64,000 nt of DNA from Phycisphaerales bacterium. GTDB taxonomy: Bacteria; Planctomycetota; Phycisphaerae; Phycisphaerales; UBA1924. Below are positions 61,874 to 64,000 of this stretch, one piece after another (the first letter of the stretch is position 1; every line of letters begins with the position of its first letter). Both the position numbers and the translations under genes were made by a program. The notes beneath the pieces were generated by a model that did not search any database, was not told the origin of the DNA, and saw only the letters and a program-made list of their open reading frames with translations. The DNA lies in NCBI GenBank assembly GCA_028279375.1, contig JANQNW010000015.1:248001-312000 (forward strand). The letters are read 5' to 3'.

Positions 61874-64000
61874 CGGATCCCGCCCCGCGTGCGCACGCGC
61901 TCCGCGTCCTCAGCGAGATTCGTCTGGAAGAACTCGAGGATGCGCGAGTACAAGCGCGTCGTAATGTTCGGATCCGGCACCATGTGCGTGAAACCGATCA
62001 GGGGAAGGAACTCATGGTGCTTGCCGGCTTCGAAGAGCGCCTTGGATATCTTCAGCGCGTGCATGAAATAGACATTGTCGTCCGCGCTGCCATGCATGAT
62101 GAGCAGTGGACGCTCCAGGCGATCAGCGTATGTGCTCACCGCTGACTGCAGATATCCGACTTCGTTGATCTGCGGCAGGTCCATGTAACGCTCGGTGTAG
62201 TGCGTGTCATAGTCCTCCCAGCGATTCACGGGAGCGCCGGCGACACCGGCATGGAAGACATTCGGCTCGCGCATGACGGCCATCGCGCTGAAGTAGCCTC
62301 CGAAAGACCAACCCCAGATGCCGACGCGCTTCAGATCGAGCTCCGGATACTTGCGCCCGAGCGCCTGCAGACCGGCGACCTGATCCTGCAGTGGAATGTC
62401 GATCAGGTTGTCCTTGACGACGCGCCCCCAGTCGCGTCCGCGTTTCGGGGTCCCGCGACCGTCGATGCGCACCACGATGAAGCCGTGGTCAGCGAACCAC
62501 TGGTCAAGGAAATAGGCGCGGGCGTTGGCTCGCACCATGTTCGACGTCGGACCGCCGTAGACGTGCACGATGACCGGGTAGCGCTTCTTCCCGTCGAAGT
62601 CGCGTGGGCGGACGATCGCCGCATGGAGCGACGGGCGATGGCCGACGGTCGTCAACTCCAGGTTGACATCAAACCGGGGCGATTCGGCGACGCTCGGAAT
62701 GACGAAGCCGGTGTTGCCATCCTGGGTAAAGACCTCCCAGGCCATGCGGCCATCGAGATGCGTCATTTGGTGAACACGTGTGTAGACGGCGCCCCCGAAG
62801 ATCGCCCGATGTTCGCCGCTTTGCGACGTGCGCCGGCGCGGACCGCCGCGATCGGCGTCGAGCGGAACGCGATAGATATGCGCCTGCGTCGGATCCGGGC
62901 TGGCCGTGACGATGAGTTCGCGCGTCTCGAGCTGGTAATGGACGAACTGGCGCAGGCCGAGATCGAGCGGCGTGATCTCACGCACGAGGCTTCCGTCGCG
63001 CGCCCGAAGTTCGAGTTGCCAGGCGCCGTTACGCTCAGTCATCCACAGGAAGGACTCGCCGCCAGGCAGCCAGTGTGGCATTTCCTGCACGATTTCCACC
63101 CATGCGTCGTCCTGCTCGATAAGCAGCGTCTGCGTGTATCCGGTCGCCTCATCGACTTCGAGCACAGCCTGCTCCGTCTGACGCCGGTTCTGCACGACGA
63201 TTGTCAGCGGGCCATCCTTCTCCCACTTCACGGTGTTCAGATACTCATAGCGCTTGCGATCCCACTCGGCCCATGTGGTGGCGCCGCCGTAAGCGCTGAT
63301 CACGCCGAGTTGGACATCCGCGTTCTTCATTCCCGGTCGCGGATAGGGCCATGAGTCCGGCGCGATCTCAGGTGAGACGGCGTCGGCGATGTGCATGGTC
63401 TCGAGTCCTGCGACGTCCGTGCGCTGATACGCGATTCGCTTCGAGTCCGGGGACCACCAGTAGCCGTGGTTGCGGCTCATCTCCTCCTGCGCAACGAACT
63501 CCGCCAGTCCGTTGGTCACGGTGTCCGACGACCGGAATGTCAATCGGACCTCTTCGCGCGATTCGATTTCGGTGACATAGAGATCGCCGTTGCGCACGCA
63601 GGCGACCATCGCGCCGTCAGGCGACATCTGCGGATCGAGTGGATACCCGGCGTCCGACTCGAGCTCGAGCATGAGGCCGGAGGCGCGCTCGATGATGAAG
63701 AGTCTGCCGGACAGCGGCACGAGAATGCGCTCGCCGTCTTCGGAGAGCTGGAAGGACGCGATGCCGCGGCTGGTGTCGCGCGTACGCTCGCGCCGAGCGA
63801 GTTCTTCCTTGGAGAGCTCCTCATCCTGCACGCCGAGGATCTGCTCAGCTGTCAGAAGGGTGCGCTCGACGCCTGCGCGCACGTCGAACTCGTAGAGGCT
63901 CTTGACGAAGCTGCGCGAGGGAGATCGGAGATAGAGAATGTGTTCGCCATCGGGCGTCGGGGTGATCGCCGAGGGCGCCCCCAGACGGAATCTGTAGGTT
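61870..64000 (-). CDS. S9 family (DPP4-like) prolyl peptidase, 5' end outside window
   Basis: The frame is open from 61870 to the right edge, so the N-terminus lies beyond base 64000; about 709 residues are visible. A propeller region comes first (LRSPSRSFVKSLYEFDV, SPDSKRIAYQRTDVAGLETM, SPDGAMVACVRNGDLYVTEI), then the catalytic alpha/beta-hydrolase domain: Ser in GWSFGGYFSAMAV, Asp in HGSADDNVYFMHAL and His in IGFTHMV. VYGGPTSNMVRANARAYFLD is DPP4/S9B-like. It likely trims dipeptides, probably outside the cytoplasm, but any signal peptide is not visible. Confidence 0.94.
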   Translation of the reverse strand, partial: TYRFRLGAPSAITPTPDGEHILYLRSPSRSFVKSLYEFDVRAGVERTLLTAEQILGVQDEELSKEELARRERTRDTSRGIASFQLSEDGERILVPLSGRLFIIERASGLMLELESDAGYPLDPQMSPDGAMVACVRNGDLYVTEIESREEVRLTFRSSDTVTNGLAEFVAQEEMSRNHGYWWSPDSKRIAYQRTDVAGLETMHIADAVSPEIAPDSWPYPRPGMKNADVQLGVISAYGGATTWAEWDRKRYEYLNTVKWEKDGPLTIVVQNRRQTEQAVLEVDEATGYTQTLLIEQDDAWVEIVQEMPHWLPGGESFLWMTERNGAWQLELRARDGSLVREITPLDLGLRQFVHYQLETRELIVTASPDPTQAHIYRVPLDADRGGPRRRTSQSGEHRAIFGGAVYTRVHQMTHLDGRMAWEVFTQDGNTGFVIPSVAESPRFDVNLELTTVGHRPSLHAAIVRPRDFDGKKRYPVIVHVYGGPTSNMVRANARAYFLDQWFADHGFIVVRIDGRGTPKRGRDWGRVVKDNLIDIPLQDQVAGLQALGRKYPELDLKRVGIWGWSFGGYFSAMAVMREPNVFHAGVAGAPVNRWEDYDTHYTERYMDLPQINEVGYLQSAVSTYADRLERPLLIMHGSADDNVYFMHALKISKALFEAGKHHEFLPLIGFTHMVPDPNITTRLYSRILEFFQTNLAEDAERVRTRGGIR

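Noticed and set aside
1-64000. CRISPR arrays, insertion sequences, prophage or rRNA genes
   Set aside because: No spaced repeats, transposase motifs, phage genes or rRNA-like stretches were seen on either strand.

Overview
The window looks like a GC-rich chromosome segment from a Gram-negative member of the Planctomycetota, most likely a marine Phycisphaerae-type bacterium. The clues are a secreted protein with a C-terminal dockerin-like EF-hand (DFDDNGFIDALDLAQ), an ECF sigma factor next to a pseudopilin-like membrane protein, a Sec-type (clade II) NosZ, kdsB for lipopolysaccharide, and frequent GTG/TTG starts. The taxonomic placement is inference. Nearly all sequence is coding and genes are packed tightly, with 4-base start/stop overlaps and convergent ends that touch. 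I see no IS element, phage gene or CRISPR array.

Layout. 1-2781: alaS (3' end outside the window). 2883-10291 (minus): a kynurenine-degradation operon, HAAO - ACMSD - secreted unknown - kynU - SRPBCC - kmo - kynB - FAH-family hydrolase, with a promoter that carries a perfect palindrome in its spacer. 10423-10902: CBS-pair protein. 11212-13210: ECF sigma factor and a membrane protein with a duplicated helical N-domain and pseudopilin-like C-part. 13233-14295: two hairpins, rpmI, rplT, terminator. 14306-18615: HpnC-like prenyl synthase with eroded motifs, ispH, rlmN, and mddA (methanethiol to dimethyl sulfide). 18714-21971: a 1,085-residue receptor-like membrane protein of unknown function, divergent from imuA-imuB-dnaE2 (22290-28092), the SOS mutagenesis cassette. 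28097-34157: MBL-DinB fusion, SRAP (YedK/HMCES) protein, fused 5-oxoprolinase, tRNA-Tyr. 34258-38195: speB-speA and a divergent deoxyhypusine-synthase homologue. 38209-44962: nitrous oxide reductase operon (cytochrome c, nosZ, nosB-like, nosD, nosF, nosY, nosL). 45205-64000: tRNA-Met(CAU), SRPBCC protein, pyrG, M1 aminopeptidase with HEAT-like repeats, transglutaminase-like protein, kdsB, TPR protein, def-fmt, a HExxH protein, dockerin-like protein, threonine aldolase, a hydrolase-like/SnoaL-like fusion, a class III sirtuin and a partial S9 peptidase.

How they work together. The kynurenine genes take N-formylkynurenine to 2-aminomuconate semialdehyde, so the pathway looks catabolic; tryptophan dioxygenase and the last steps are not in the window. 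The nos cluster reduces N2O with electrons probably delivered by the membrane-anchored cytochrome c. ImuA, ImuB and DnaE2 form the translesion mutasome, and the SRAP protein about 1.4 kb away also protects damaged DNA. SpeA and SpeB give putrescine from arginine, and the DHS homologue may extend it. Most likely to be undescribed are the receptor-like 1,085-residue protein beside the mutasome, the sigma/pseudopilin pair, the degenerate HpnC homologue, and a recurring design in which a perfect or near-perfect palindrome lies on the core promoter of the kyn, nos and imu operons.
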